A stretch of 64,000 nt of DNA from Synechocystis sp. PCC 7509 (GCF_000332075.2 NZ_ALVU02000001.1:2120324-2184323), one strand, 5' to 3'. Counted from the stretch's first letter, positions 28,905 to 38,624 are shown. Made by a program: numbers and translations. The notes: a model not told the origin generated them from the sequence alone.

Positions 28905-29945
28905 ATGACCCAACCAACCGTCACAATTGTAGTTGTACCCCGCGAACGTTTTAGTTGTACTCAAGACTCTTTAGAAAGCCTCTACGAACATACCGATTTT
29001 CCCTTTCAATTGATTTATGTAGATGGAAATTCCCCGGCAAAAGTTCAGCAATATTTGCAAGCAAAAGCCCACGAAAAGAACTTTAAAATTATTCGTACCG
29101 ATTATTATCTTTCCCCCAATCACGCCCGCAATATTGGCTTGAGTCAAGTTGATACCAAATATCTAGTGTTTATTGATAACGATGTAATTTTTTCTCCTGG
29201 TTGGCTGCAAGCTTTAGTTACTTGTGCAGAAGAAACAAACGCTACTGTAGTTGGGCCATTGATGTGTGAAAAAAAGCCGATACATCAACGAGTTCATTTT
29301 GCTGGGGGAGAATCCCGCGTTGTAACTGATATCAAAGGTAAACGCCATTTGCGCGAAAAAATGTACAAACAAGGTCATCAAGTAACAGCCTTACGTCCCC
29401 AAATTCAGCGCACTCAAACTGAGTTAGCAGAGTTTCATTGTGTACTGGTTCGCAAAGAGATTTTTGAGCGCATTGGTTACTTAGATGAAGGGATGCTGAA
29501 CACCAAAGAACACCTAGATTTTTGCATGACAGTGGCGCAAGTAGGCGGAAAAGTTTACTTTGAGCCTAATTCTTTAGTTACCTACGTTCCCGGCCCCCCG
29601 CTAGAATTGAGCGATTTAGCTTTTTATATGCTGCGTTGGAGCGATGCTTGGACTTTGGCAAGTTTGCAACGCCTCCGCGAAAAGTGGGACTTGTCAGAAG
29701 ATGGTTACTTTAAAACCAAGTACAAAAAATTGGGAGTAAGACGAATCTCTACAATTATTAAGCCTTTGGTTCGCCGTCTGAGCTTTGGCGCTGAGAATAA
29801 ACCTTTGAAAAGAATGTTGAAGTTTCTCGACCGAAAAGTTAACAGTTATCTGACAAACCGATATGCAAAAATGCTACCTCAACATAAACTACAGCTAAAG
29901 CCAATTCAAAAACAACCCGTAACCCCAGAATTGTCTAATGTGTAA
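28905..29945 (+). CDS. Glycosyltransferase family 2
   Basis: This GT-A enzyme of 346 residues has the nucleotide-sugar fold start TVTIVVVPRERF, the YVDGNS strand, SPNHARNIGLS and the metal-binding DxD-like motif FIDNDVIF. LNTKEHLDFCMTV fits the catalytic-base region. The C-terminal 100 residues are basic and may lie on the membrane. It closes the compact operon. The spacing to the porin gene is 87 or 108 bases, so the porin may be separate. Confidence 0.88.
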   Translation: MTQPTVTIVVVPRERFSCTQDSLESLYEHTDFPFQLIYVDGNSPAKVQQYLQAKAHEKNFKIIRTDYYLSPNHARNIGLSQVDTKYLVFIDNDVIFSPGWLQALVTCAEETNATVVGPLMCEKKPIHQRVHFAGGESRVVTDIKGKRHLREKMYKQGHQVTALRPQIQRTQTELAEFHCVLVRKEIFERIGYLDEGMLNTKEHLDFCMTVAQVGGKVYFEPNSLVTYVPGPPLELSDLAFYMLRWSDAWTLASLQRLREKWDLSEDGYFKTKYKKLGVRRISTIIKPLVRRLSFGAENKPLKRMLKFLDRKVNSYLTNRYAKMLPQHKLQLKPIQKQPVTPELSNV

Positions 29946-30053
29946 TGGTGAAATTAATTCGGCTCGTTGGATTGTTTGGAGAACTAGCGGAGACTTGTTT
30001 AACCTTGCAATCTATATCTAGAAAAACTGGGTTTGAGGTTATTTTTAGATATT

Positions 30054-31610
30054 ATGCCAGTAGTTTGTTTAAATATTTTCCGGCTTAGTTTAGCAATTTC
30101 CCTCTCTCTAGTAGTTGATATCCTTGCCTATGTTGGTGTAAAGGCTTCAACTCAAGCCTTTATTATAGAATCGGGACTTCAAGAGAGGGAAATTATTACC
30201 CCCGTTGCTGACTTATCTTCTATCCAATCGAGCGATCGCATTTTTCAAGCTTGGCAATCTTTACTACAACGCTATGGATGCAGTGCGGGGGATATCAATC
30301 AAAATAAGCAAATTCTTTTTAGCCGCTATGAATTTGCCACAAATTTAGATATTTGTTTAGCTCAAGTAAGCCAGCTAATTGTAGCTACCCCTGATTTGGT
30401 AAAGCAAGAGGACTTAATCACCTTAAAGAAGTTACAAGTAGAATTTTCTGCCGAGTTAGCAGCCATTAGAGGCAGATTAGACATAGAAACACAAATAACT
30501 AAGTTAAACTCGCCAATTACTAAGCTTACAGGAGAAATTGCGGTAGGAATTAGCGCCGCCAATGGTGGTAATAAAGCCGATGATGACGAGCCGCTAGATA
30601 GTAATCTTAGCCTTGGTAGTAGAGTACGTTTGACCTTTGATACTTCTTTTACTGGCGAAGATCGTTTAAGAGTGCGCTTACAATCTACCAATACTCCCAG
30701 GTTTAGTAACGCGACGGGTACAAATATGGCGCGTTTGTCTTTTCAAGGAGATGATGAATACCAGTTGCAACTAAGTGTATTGGAATATCGCTTACCAATT
30801 ACAGAACAAGCAACAGTCTATATTGAACTTGAAGGCGGTGGATTAGATGACTTTGCTAATACTTTAAATCCGCTTCTAAGTGGTAGCAGTCGCGGCGCTA
30901 TTTCCCGTTTTAGTCAGCGTAACCCAATATATCGGCAAAGTGGGGGCGCAGGATTTGGGATTAACTACGATTTTGGCGACAGTGTAAGTTTGAGTTTAGG
31001 CTATCTGGGTTTTGATACGCCAACAGACGAAGCAGATGATATTGAAGCAAGTAATAATGGTGTTCCTTACGGTGCGATCGCTCAATTAACTTTACAACCC
31101 ACTGAATCTATCGGTCTTGGTTTAACTTACGTGCGCTCCTACAACAACCTTGACACCGGGACGGGAAGCGAACTAGCTAACGATCCTTTTGACGAACAAA
31201 GTAATCGCATTATCGCCAATTCCTACGGACTACAATTGACGTGGCAACTAAATTCAGCCCTTACCCTTGGAGGTTGGGCGGGATATACTAAAGCCACCGC
31301 CGTAGACCTTTTAGGCAAACCAGAAGCCAGCATTTTTAACTACGCGCTAACTTTAGCCTTTCCAGATTTGGGTAAAGATGGTAATTTAGCCGGAATTGCG
31401 ATCGGTCAACCCCCCAAAACTACCAGTAATGACTTAAGTACAGCTTTACAAGATAAAGATACTTCAATTCATTTAGAAGCTTTTTATCGCTTTCAAGCTA
31501 CAGACAACATTTCTGTAACTCCTGGACTGTTAGTAATTGTTAATCCAGAACACAATAAAAATAATGACACCATATATATAGGCACAGTTAGAACCACTTT
31601 TTCTTTTTAG
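30054..31610 (+). CDS. Iron-uptake-type outer-membrane porin with degenerate SLH domain
   Basis: This resembles cyanobacterial porins (Som/iron uptake porins, OprB-like barrel). After a signal peptide comes a short SLH-like segment, DRIFQAWQSLLQRYGCSAGD...SRYEFATNLDICL, then a coiled coil (LKKLQVEFSAELAAIRGRLD) and a C-terminal beta barrel ending in TTFSF with a terminal aromatic residue, as expected for barrel insertion. The SLH part lacks part of the usual pattern, so anchoring to the wall may be weaker. I prefer the ATG at 30054; a TTG at 30033 would add seven residues. The length is 518 residues. Confidence 0.82.
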   Translation: MPVVCLNIFRLSLAISLSLVVDILAYVGVKASTQAFIIESGLQEREIITPVADLSSIQSSDRIFQAWQSLLQRYGCSAGDINQNKQILFSRYEFATNLDICLAQVSQLIVATPDLVKQEDLITLKKLQVEFSAELAAIRGRLDIETQITKLNSPITKLTGEIAVGISAANGGNKADDDEPLDSNLSLGSRVRLTFDTSFTGEDRLRVRLQSTNTPRFSNATGTNMARLSFQGDDEYQLQLSVLEYRLPITEQATVYIELEGGGLDDFANTLNPLLSGSSRGAISRFSQRNPIYRQSGGAGFGINYDFGDSVSLSLGYLGFDTPTDEADDIEASNNGVPYGAIAQLTLQPTESIGLGLTYVRSYNNLDTGTGSELANDPFDEQSNRIIANSYGLQLTWQLNSALTLGGWAGYTKATAVDLLGKPEASIFNYALTLAFPDLGKDGNLAGIAIGQPPKTTSNDLSTALQDKDTSIHLEAFYRFQATDNISVTPGLLVIVNPEHNKNNDTIYIGTVRTTFSF

Positions 31611-31632
31611 TTTGCTTATTATGGTCAAGTAA

Positions 31633-32001
31633 TTATAGTTGCTCTTTACTTAAATGTACTTGTACTCGCTCCAATAATTCGGAAAATTTAAAGGGCTTGG
31701 TAACGTAATCATTAGCACCGTAAGCCAATGCCATTAGCCGATCTTTTTCGTCTGCATGGGCTGTAACAATAATAATTGGTCGATTGTCTGCTTGGCTTCG
31801 CAATTGCTTCAACACAGTCCACCCATCAAGAGTAGGCAAGCCCAAGTCGAGCAATAAAAGGTCAAAATCGCCACTTTGCGCCATGTTCAGAGCTTGAGTT
31901 CCATCAGGTGCAATGGCGGTGAAAAAGCCATACTTCTTTAACCCTTTTTCTATAAAAGCAGCAAGGCGCGTTTCATCTTCAGCTATCAAAATTCGGTTCA
32001 T
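31633..32001 (-). CDS. Receiver-only response regulator
   Basis: The protein is a single CheY-like receiver. Acidic pair ED near residues 8-9, phospho-acceptor Asp in LLLLDLGLPT, Thr in VTAHAD and Lys in YVTKPF are all intact. It ends just where the DNA-binding domain of OmpR-type regulators would begin. Its closest visible relative is the receiver of the OmpR regulator at 32328. I chose the ATG at 32001 (122 residues); a GTG at 32031 would read through an inverted repeat at 32007-32032. It could be a phosphate sink or a partner of the nearby kinase; this is inference. Confidence 0.82.
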   Translation of the reverse strand: MNRILIAEDETRLAAFIEKGLKKYGFFTAIAPDGTQALNMAQSGDFDLLLLDLGLPTLDGWTVLKQLRSQADNRPIIIVTAHADEKDRLMALAYGANDYVTKPFKFSELLERVQVHLSKEQL

Positions 32002-32006
32002 AAATA

Positions 32007-32032
32007 GGTGGCTCTTTTCAAAGAGTGCCACC
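32007..32032 (-). promoter_or_regulatory. Inverted repeat in the leader of the receiver gene
   Basis: GGTGGC (from 32008) and GCCACC (to 32031) form the outer arms and TCTTTT/AAAGAG the inner arms, with one unpaired base. It sits directly upstream of the ATG at 32001. It could be an operator or a leader hairpin. No T-run follows on either strand, so it is not a terminator. Confidence 0.4.
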
Positions 32033-32327
32033 CACTGTTAAAACTTTTATTGTTCATTAAACTTATGTAAAAATTAAATTTCTAATTTAAAATTGTTTTT
32101 TGGTAGAGCCTAGCTGAAAGCATCTAATTATTCAAAGTGGGCTGTTATAAATTATTTCTATAGTTACTGGGGCTTTCCCCAACTTTCGGATATTTTTTAC
32201 TGTGTACTTAAATAATTTTCTTATGGTCAAACGCGCGATCGCCAGTTAAATAAAACTAATAATTTTAATATGCTTACACTATGACGATTTTTGATGAGAA
32301 CAAGATGAAGTTTTGATGAGAAAATTC

Positions 32328-33002
32328 TCATGCTCGCAGCCGATAACCCATACCTCTAACCGTCTCAATTAAGTCATTGCCTAACTTTTTGCGTAAGTAG
32401 CCCACATACACATCGACAATATTAGAGCCAGGAGCGTAATCGTAGCCCCAAACGCGATCTAGTAGTTGCTCTCTACTCATCACTTGTCCTGGGTGACGAA
32501 AAAACGTTTCAGCTAAAATAAATTCGCGGGTAGGCAAATCAATAAAGCGATCGTCCACTATAACTTTACGAGTGCGTAAATCCAACATAATATTACCAAC
32601 TTGAATAACATCATCACTTTGGGTTTTGGTACTCCGAGTAGGTTCGTTACGCAATTGCACCCGTACCCTTGCTAGTAGTTCTTCAAAGCGAAAAGGCTTA
32701 GTTACATAGTCATTTGCCCCGGCTTCAAGTCCTGCGACTTTGTCTTTGGTATCATCTCTAGCGGTGAGAATAATAATTGACAACATTTCCCCCTGTCCGC
32801 GTAACTCCGCCAATACTTGCAAGCCATCTTTACCCGGCAATCCCAAGTCGAGAATTAGCAAGTCAAACTTCTGACTTTGAGCCATAGCTATAGCGCTATC
32901 TGCGTCAGTAGCAACAGTAGTATTAAAGCCATGCGATCGCAACCCTTTTTCTAAAAAAGAGACAATGCGCGGTTCATCTTCAGCAATTAAAATCTGGTGG
33001 AT
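32328..33002 (-). CDS. OmpR-family response regulator, apparent ATC start
   Basis: The receiver domain begins HQILIAEDEPRIVSFLEKGL and has Asp in LLILDLGLPG, Thr in LTARDD and Lys in YVTKPF. The C-terminal winged helix (about 130-224) ends VRGMGYRLRA. The conserved first strand and acidic pair are encoded upstream of the first ordinary start codon (TTG at 32940-32942). The frame is open back to an ATC at 33000-33002, ten bases after AGGAG, with no ATG, GTG or TTG between. I take ATC as the start (224 residues), or the ATG was mutated. The kinase gene ends 13 bases upstream, so the pair is an operon. Confidence 0.8.
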   Translation of the reverse strand: MHQILIAEDEPRIVSFLEKGLRSHGFNTTVATDADSAIAMAQSQKFDLLILDLGLPGKDGLQVLAELRGQGEMLSIIILTARDDTKDKVAGLEAGANDYVTKPFRFEELLARVRVQLRNEPTRSTKTQSDDVIQVGNIMLDLRTRKVIVDDRFIDLPTREFILAETFFRHPGQVMSREQLLDRVWGYDYAPGSNIVDVYVGYLRKKLGNDLIETVRGMGYRLRA

Positions 33003-33015
33003 AAGGCAAAATCTC

Positions 33016-34491
33016 CTAGGACTGTAGGGGAATAATCAGCGTAAAAGTAGCTCCAACTCCCTGTTTACTATAAAGTTTGACAGAACCACTGTGAGCAATG
33101 GCGATCGCTGAAACAATAGATAATCCCAATCCCGCCCCCTCCGAACGACGGTAGCTATTAGCAGCGCGGGCAAAACGTTCAAAAATTCTCTCCTTGTCCG
33201 CCGGGGCAATTCCAATCCCTGTATCTCTTACCCAGAAACGAGCTTTTCCATTAGCTACCGCCGAACCGATGGCAATGCGATCGCCTACGGTTGTAAATTG
33301 GGTGGCATTTTGAGCTAAATTCATGATTGCTTCAGTGATACGCTGGCGATCGCCTATCAATTGACCTTTACCTTTAGCGTCCAAACACCAGTCTCGATCT
33401 GCCAAGGCTTTAGCTTTAGCAAACAATTCCTCTGTTAGCAAATCAACATCTACCGTCTCCAAACACAAAAAGTCTGGGCGCTCTGCTTTCGCCAGCAAAG
33501 TTAAATCATTAACAAAACGGCTCATCCGGTCTATCTCATCAAATACCAAAGCTAAAGTTTCTTGTTGTTCCTCCGTTTCATCTCCCATCAATTCCAAATG
33601 ACCGCGAATAATTGTAATTGGCGTTCGCAGTTCGTGACTTGCATCATTAATAAAGTTGCGTTGACTTGCAAAAGCCGCCTGCAAACGATCCATCATTTCG
33701 TTGAAAGTGATAGCAAGTTCGGCAATTTCACCTTTACCATCTACTGGGAGGCGTTGCGTCAAGTCCGATTCACTAATAGAGTGAGCCGTAACTGTTAGCA
33801 GCCGCAACGGAGCTAATACTCGTCCAGCAGCCAGCCAAGTTAGCATCAAAGCAGCAGTCAACACCACTACCATTACTTGAATTACCACCTTTACGGCTTC
33901 TAGTCCTTCGGCTCGTTCCCCCGCCGTTGTATGCGCTGCCGCAAATACTCCTAAAACTTCGCCATCAACCTTGACAGGTTCAACTATATAAAGAACTTTG
34001 CCAATACTCCTATCTGTTGTTTCCACTTCCCCCTGTTCCGAACGGCTAAGTTTTAGCCAACGTTGCATTAGTTTAGAATTTGACTGGAGTGGTTTCGGTA
34101 GCCCCCTGGGGCTAGATTTGTAAAATTGCTTGTTGATGATGGCAATTAAATAAGTATCATCTTCGGGAAGCTGACGAGACAAATAGTCTTCCATAACTTC
34201 AGCTAAGTTTTTTTTAGCAGACGGACGTGCGATTACTTTTTGTTCCCCGTTGATCTGCGGTAATGCTTCAGCTTGGTTACCAAAATTGGCAGTAACTTCT
34301 GTTTGAAATATTTGCACTTCCGAAGCTAAATCCGCTCTCACCCGCGCATCTATACGGGTAAACAAGAGCCAACGAATCGTTGGAATTGCTACTAACATAG
34401 ACAATGCCATCAGGACAGCATACCAGATCAGAATGCGGGTTCGCGCTTCCCCGGCTACTCGCCGCCATTGCTGAAATGGTTTGGTTTGCAC
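33016..34491 (-). CDS. Sensor histidine kinase (HAMP-HisKA-HATPase)
   Basis: The 491-residue kinase has TM1 (about 20-44), an extracytoplasmic sensor of about 150 residues, TM2 (about 202-222), HAMP (about 223-275), HisKA with His286 in SHELRTP, and an ATPase with N box NLAQNATQF, DTGIGIAP and GLGLSIV. It is the partner of the OmpR regulator encoded 13 bases downstream. The stimulus is unknown. The kinase stop codon overlaps the ribosome binding site of the regulator, which suggests coupled translation. Confidence 0.92.
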   Translation of the reverse strand: MQTKPFQQWRRVAGEARTRILIWYAVLMALSMLVAIPTIRWLLFTRIDARVRADLASEVQIFQTEVTANFGNQAEALPQINGEQKVIARPSAKKNLAEVMEDYLSRQLPEDDTYLIAIINKQFYKSSPRGLPKPLQSNSKLMQRWLKLSRSEQGEVETTDRSIGKVLYIVEPVKVDGEVLGVFAAAHTTAGERAEGLEAVKVVIQVMVVVLTAALMLTWLAAGRVLAPLRLLTVTAHSISESDLTQRLPVDGKGEIAELAITFNEMMDRLQAAFASQRNFINDASHELRTPITIIRGHLELMGDETEEQQETLALVFDEIDRMSRFVNDLTLLAKAERPDFLCLETVDVDLLTEELFAKAKALADRDWCLDAKGKGQLIGDRQRITEAIMNLAQNATQFTTVGDRIAIGSAVANGKARFWVRDTGIGIAPADKERIFERFARAANSYRRSEGAGLGLSIVSAIAIAHSGSVKLYSKQGVGATFTLIIPLQS

Positions 34492-34629
34492 TGCTGTTTA
34501 TTTGCCTCTCAACTTGAAACTCTTTTGCAACTATGTTAATTAGCAACTGTTAAGCGAGTCAAGTCTAGACAAAGGTAAAATGCTACTGCGGTAGAAATGG
34601 GGATAAACCTATTGACTTATTGATGTACC

Positions 34630-35466
34630 TTAAAAAATATCGCGGTTTTTAGTTTTCACTCGTTCGTACAACTCCTCCATTACTGCAATAAAAGAGTTAT
34701 CTTTTTGCCAAAAAGCCGGGAAATCGCCCGGCTTTTTTACTAAAATAGCGGGTAAGCTAGGGGGCGTTGCTACTTCCACTATGGACGGTAATCTTTTTGT
34801 TCCTTGCCAAAAATCTCGTAAATTAATTTTTTGAGATATTGGGAATTTTTTGATTTTAGGATAATAAGATTCTGTTGGGACTAAAGGACTTTCTTTAGTT
34901 AGAAGTTGAGCAGATAAAGCAAGTCCTAAAGGTGATTTGGCTAACTCTGTTTGCAATTCGTCTTTAGCTAAACCTCTAAGTTCAAATAACATAAACGGGT
35001 CATTGTCTAGTTGCGATGCTACTAAGTAATAAACTCCGGCAATATGTTTGCAAGGGTTTTCCCAATCGGGACAAGAACAGTTAGTTTTAAAATCTTTTTG
35101 ATTATAAGGTAGAAGATGCAAACCTAAATTACTAAAAGCATCATCAATATTATCTGGTACTTCATTCATTAGCAGCTTAGAAACAAAACTAGCTTTTGAG
35201 GAAATGTATTTAATCGCTTTTGACCAGCTAGTTTTATCAATGGTTTTGATTTCTATAGTAATGTGATATCTTGGCTCTTTGTACACGCCAAAATAGGGAT
35301 TGATCGAACCTTTGACGGTAGCCGTAATTATATTTTTAGTTATTTCGTACTCCAGAATTTTGCCATTATTAGCGTAACTTCTCCCGCGTCCAAGTCTAGC
35401 AGAATCACTAAATTTTTCTAGCGCTTCAATAAATCTTTTTCCCCACCAAGTTCGACTAAATTTCAT
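34630..35466 (-). CDS. SWIM zinc-finger protein
   Basis: This 278-residue protein carries a SWIM finger, C-x-C-x(n)-C-x-H, in NCSCPDWENPCKHIAG near residues 128-139. SWIM fingers bind DNA or protein. In bacteria such genes very often follow a SNF2 helicase, as here, where the ATG lies five bases after the helicase stop. The two probably act as one complex on DNA or RNA polymerase; this is inferred. About 80-106 bases before the stop, the coding sequence contains a perfect terminator-like hairpin (34711-34736). The N-terminal FSRTWWGKRFIEALE motif is typical of the family. Confidence 0.88.
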   Translation of the reverse strand: MKFSRTWWGKRFIEALEKFSDSARLGRGRSYANNGKILEYEITKNIITATVKGSINPYFGVYKEPRYHITIEIKTIDKTSWSKAIKYISSKASFVSKLLMNEVPDNIDDAFSNLGLHLLPYNQKDFKTNCSCPDWENPCKHIAGVYYLVASQLDNDPFMLFELRGLAKDELQTELAKSPLGLALSAQLLTKESPLVPTESYYPKIKKFPISQKINLRDFWQGTKRLPSIVEVATPPSLPAILVKKPGDFPAFWQKDNSFIAVMEELYERVKTKNRDIF

Positions 35467-35471
35467 AGTAG

Positions 35472-38400
35472 TTACTCCAATACGGCGGTTTTACTTAATG
35501 ATATCAATTGCTTAAAGGCTTCATTATCTAGTTTTGTCAGCCAAGCTTCATCGTTACCGACAATCATTGAGGATAAAGTTTTTTTATCTTCAATCATTTG
35601 GTCGATACGTTCTTCCAAAGTACCGATCGCAATAAATTTATGTACAAAAACATTCTTATTTTGACCAATCCGAAAAGCTCTATCTGTAGCTTGATTTTCT
35701 ACGGCGGGATTCCACCATCTATCAAAGTGAAAAACATGATTAGCTTTAGTTAGCGTAATCCCCACACCACCAGCTTTAAGGGAAAGAATAAATACAGAGG
35801 GTTCGGTTTCTGGGTTTTGAAATTCTGTAATAAACTGTTCTCTTTTTGTTCTGCTAGTACCGCCATGAATAAAGTAAGTATTGTATTTTAAATGTTTTAA
35901 ATATTTCTCTAAAGAGTCGCCAATTTCCTTAAACTGACTAAAAATTAAAATACTTTCACCTTCCGAAATCGCTTCTTCTACCATTTCGCTTAAACGGCTG
36001 AGTTTATGAGAGCGGGTTGTTGAAAACTCGCTTCCATCTTGTAAAAACTGGGCGGGATGATTGCAAATTTGTTTCAACTTCATTAAGGTAGATAAAATTA
36101 ACCCGCTCCGTTGTATTCCTTCTGCTGATTCTACTTGTTCAGTTACATCTTTAACTATCGCTTCATACAACGAAGCCTGCTCTTTTGTCAAGTTGCAATA
36201 TAACTTTTGTTCGACTTTATCGGGCAGATCGTTAATAATAGATTTATCGGTTTTGACTCGCCGTAAAATTAAAGGTTCTACTAACTTTTTTAAAGTGTTA
36301 GATTTTACTCTGTCGTTATCTTTTTGAATCGGAATTTCAAACGACTTGCGAAACTGTGCTTCTTTACCTAAGTAGCCAGGATTGAGAAAGTTAAAAATTG
36401 ACCAAAGGTCTAGCAAACGGTTTTCTACGGGTGTTCCTGTCAATGCTAGACGGTGGTGAGAGGATAATTTTAATACTGCCTTAGTTTGAGCAGTTTTAGG
36501 ATTTTTGATATTTTGCGCTTCGTCTATAACTACTCGCTGCCATTCTACACTTTGCAGTAGTTTCTCATCTTGACGAGCAAGGTTAAACGAAGTGATAACA
36601 ATATCGTGCTGTGCGATCGCTTCAATAAACTCTGCTTCCAGCTTAATCCGATTGCTACCATGATGAACCATTACCCGCAAATGGGGGGCAAATTTTTCTA
36701 CTTCCTTTTGCCAATTTCCCACTACTGAAGTTGGCGCAATCAACAGCGTTGGTAATACATCTTCTATAGCTTCTTTTTCCATCACCAACTGGGTAATAAC
36801 CTGCACCGATTTACCCAAACCCATATCATCGGCTAAACAACCATTAAGACCCAATTGTTCTAAATATTGCAGCCAAGAAACTCCTCGTTTTTGATACTCT
36901 CGCAGCTTACCAAGTAATTTAGGCGGGTCAGAAATTGGTTCTAGCTGACTTTTATCGTGTAGTTTCAGCATCATTTCGGCTAAAACATCTTCGCGGTCAA
37001 CCTCCAAATCCTCACTTTCTGCTACTATTTTCATTAAATCTAGCAGCTTCATTTCTGGTAATTCTTCACCATGCGATCGCCAAAATTCTAGTAACTGTTG
37101 CATTTTTTCCGGGTCTAGTTCCATCCATTGACCGCGAAATTGCACCAAAGGCGTTTTAGCCTCTACCAATTGTTGCCATTCTTTTTGAGTAACTTCTTCA
37201 CCACCAATAGATAGCGAGTATTGATACTGCACCAGAGAATCTAAACTAAAATATCCTTGCTTGTTGGTTTTGGTGGCGCTAGACTTACGACCAGAAGTTT
37301 TGAGGCGAAGCTTGGCTTTGCGGCGACCTTCCGGTGTCCACCAAGCAGGGACAATGACTTTATAACCCGCATCTTCTAAAACCCAAGCACTTTGGGAGAG
37401 AAATTCAAAGGCTGATTCTATTTGTAATTGCAACCCGATAGGCTGGTCGGTTTCTAATCCTTGCCAAAGTGTGGGATACATTCGGGCAGCATAGCCTAAA
37501 TTTAGTAATAAATTTGTCTCGAAATTTTGACCGAAGTATTTATAAGTGTCTTTTTTGCTTTTTTGATTTAAAGACCAGTAATCAGCCAAAGCTAGTTTAT
37601 AGGAAGGATCTTGTTTAGAATTTACGACAAAATGCAATTGCCAATCATCAGCTTTATTCTGGGCTTCTTGCAGTAAAAAACACAGGTCAAAAGTAGATTC
37701 GGTTTGAGTGGGAATTAGTCTTTCTTTCCACTGCGACCATTGTTTGTATTGTGCAAGTGCTTGGTTAGTATTTTGGGGATTATTTTCTTCAGGATGCAAG
37801 CAACTGTAGACAATGGTGTTGGCAATCTGTTTATCAAATTTTGCTGTAGAGGGGGTGTGAGTAATAATATCGTGTAATAAACACTCAGAGAAGTGTCTGA
37901 GTAAGGTTTCTGGGTCGATTAATTCAATAGTTTCTCTAGGTTGGGGAGAACCAGCTACGCAGATAAGAGGCAGATATTCTAGATAGTTTTTTAGTTCTGT
38001 CTCGAACTTATCGGAGATAATTTCCCAAGCTGCATAAATTTCAAAAGAATTTGATTTATTTTTCCCTTTTTTAGCAGCCAATTCTCGGTATTTGAAAGCG
38101 GGGATGTATTGCTCTTTAAGAATAATCTGTTTAAAAAACTGCGTGTAATGATACCAAAATAAGAAATCTGTACCGAGTTGCACTTCCACCAAGCTATACA
38201 AAGCCAAAAAGTGAATGTCGTTTAGCAGTTTAATAACATTGTTGACTTTGGCTGAATTATAAGCGCCCGTTTTTACTCTGGTATTAGTTTGATAACAATC
38301 GATTTGCCAGTCTTGAAACTCCTCGTATTCGGTAGGCACTTCTCCCTCTAGGTATTTGATTAATTCGGGAGAAGCTAGAGGTTGATTGTTGACCGTTGGT

Positions 38401-38624
38401 AAGGCAAAGTATTGAGGAGAGATATTGCTATTATTGGCGATCGCGATGCCCAATTCCTGAGTCAGAAATTTTGCCAGTTCCGCTTTATTTAAAGAACCTG
38501 GATGGATATTTTTACTGCTGCGGCGTTTTTTATCATCAGGAATTTCTACCCACAGATAAAATGCCCCAGTCTGCATAAAATCAGATTCTAGACTAGGAAT
38601 CCAAGTACCGTGAAGGACTTTCAT
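35472..38624 (-). CDS. SNF2-family DEAD/DEAH-box helicase
   Basis: This 1050-residue Swi2/Snf2 ATPase moves along double-stranded DNA. The N-terminal half (1-560) is the helicase-associated region seen in the bacterial RapA-like/HepA group. Walker A is LADDMGLGKS (about 596-604), motif II is VIDEAQNIKNP, motif III LALTGTP, and the C-terminal lobe has LKAGGVGITLTKANHVFHFDRWWNPAVE and RAFRIGQ. All motifs are intact. It forms a two-gene operon with the SWIM protein. The role in bacteria may be transcription recycling or repair; the sequence does not decide. Confidence 0.92.
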   Translation of the reverse strand: MKVLHGTWIPSLESDFMQTGAFYLWVEIPDDKKRRSSKNIHPGSLNKAELAKFLTQELGIAIANNSNISPQYFALPTVNNQPLASPELIKYLEGEVPTEYEEFQDWQIDCYQTNTRVKTGAYNSAKVNNVIKLLNDIHFLALYSLVEVQLGTDFLFWYHYTQFFKQIILKEQYIPAFKYRELAAKKGKNKSNSFEIYAAWEIISDKFETELKNYLEYLPLICVAGSPQPRETIELIDPETLLRHFSECLLHDIITHTPSTAKFDKQIANTIVYSCLHPEENNPQNTNQALAQYKQWSQWKERLIPTQTESTFDLCFLLQEAQNKADDWQLHFVVNSKQDPSYKLALADYWSLNQKSKKDTYKYFGQNFETNLLLNLGYAARMYPTLWQGLETDQPIGLQLQIESAFEFLSQSAWVLEDAGYKVIVPAWWTPEGRRKAKLRLKTSGRKSSATKTNKQGYFSLDSLVQYQYSLSIGGEEVTQKEWQQLVEAKTPLVQFRGQWMELDPEKMQQLLEFWRSHGEELPEMKLLDLMKIVAESEDLEVDREDVLAEMMLKLHDKSQLEPISDPPKLLGKLREYQKRGVSWLQYLEQLGLNGCLADDMGLGKSVQVITQLVMEKEAIEDVLPTLLIAPTSVVGNWQKEVEKFAPHLRVMVHHGSNRIKLEAEFIEAIAQHDIVITSFNLARQDEKLLQSVEWQRVVIDEAQNIKNPKTAQTKAVLKLSSHHRLALTGTPVENRLLDLWSIFNFLNPGYLGKEAQFRKSFEIPIQKDNDRVKSNTLKKLVEPLILRRVKTDKSIINDLPDKVEQKLYCNLTKEQASLYEAIVKDVTEQVESAEGIQRSGLILSTLMKLKQICNHPAQFLQDGSEFSTTRSHKLSRLSEMVEEAISEGESILIFSQFKEIGDSLEKYLKHLKYNTYFIHGGTSRTKREQFITEFQNPETEPSVFILSLKAGGVGITLTKANHVFHFDRWWNPAVENQATDRAFRIGQNKNVFVHKFIAIGTLEERIDQMIEDKKTLSSMIVGNDEAWLTKLDNEAFKQLISLSKTAVLE

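Noticed and set aside
32285-32322. Direct repeat TTTTGATGAGAA twice behind the OmpR regulator
   Set aside because: Only two short copies past a stop codon; no partner gene or known site explains it, so I left it out of the features.
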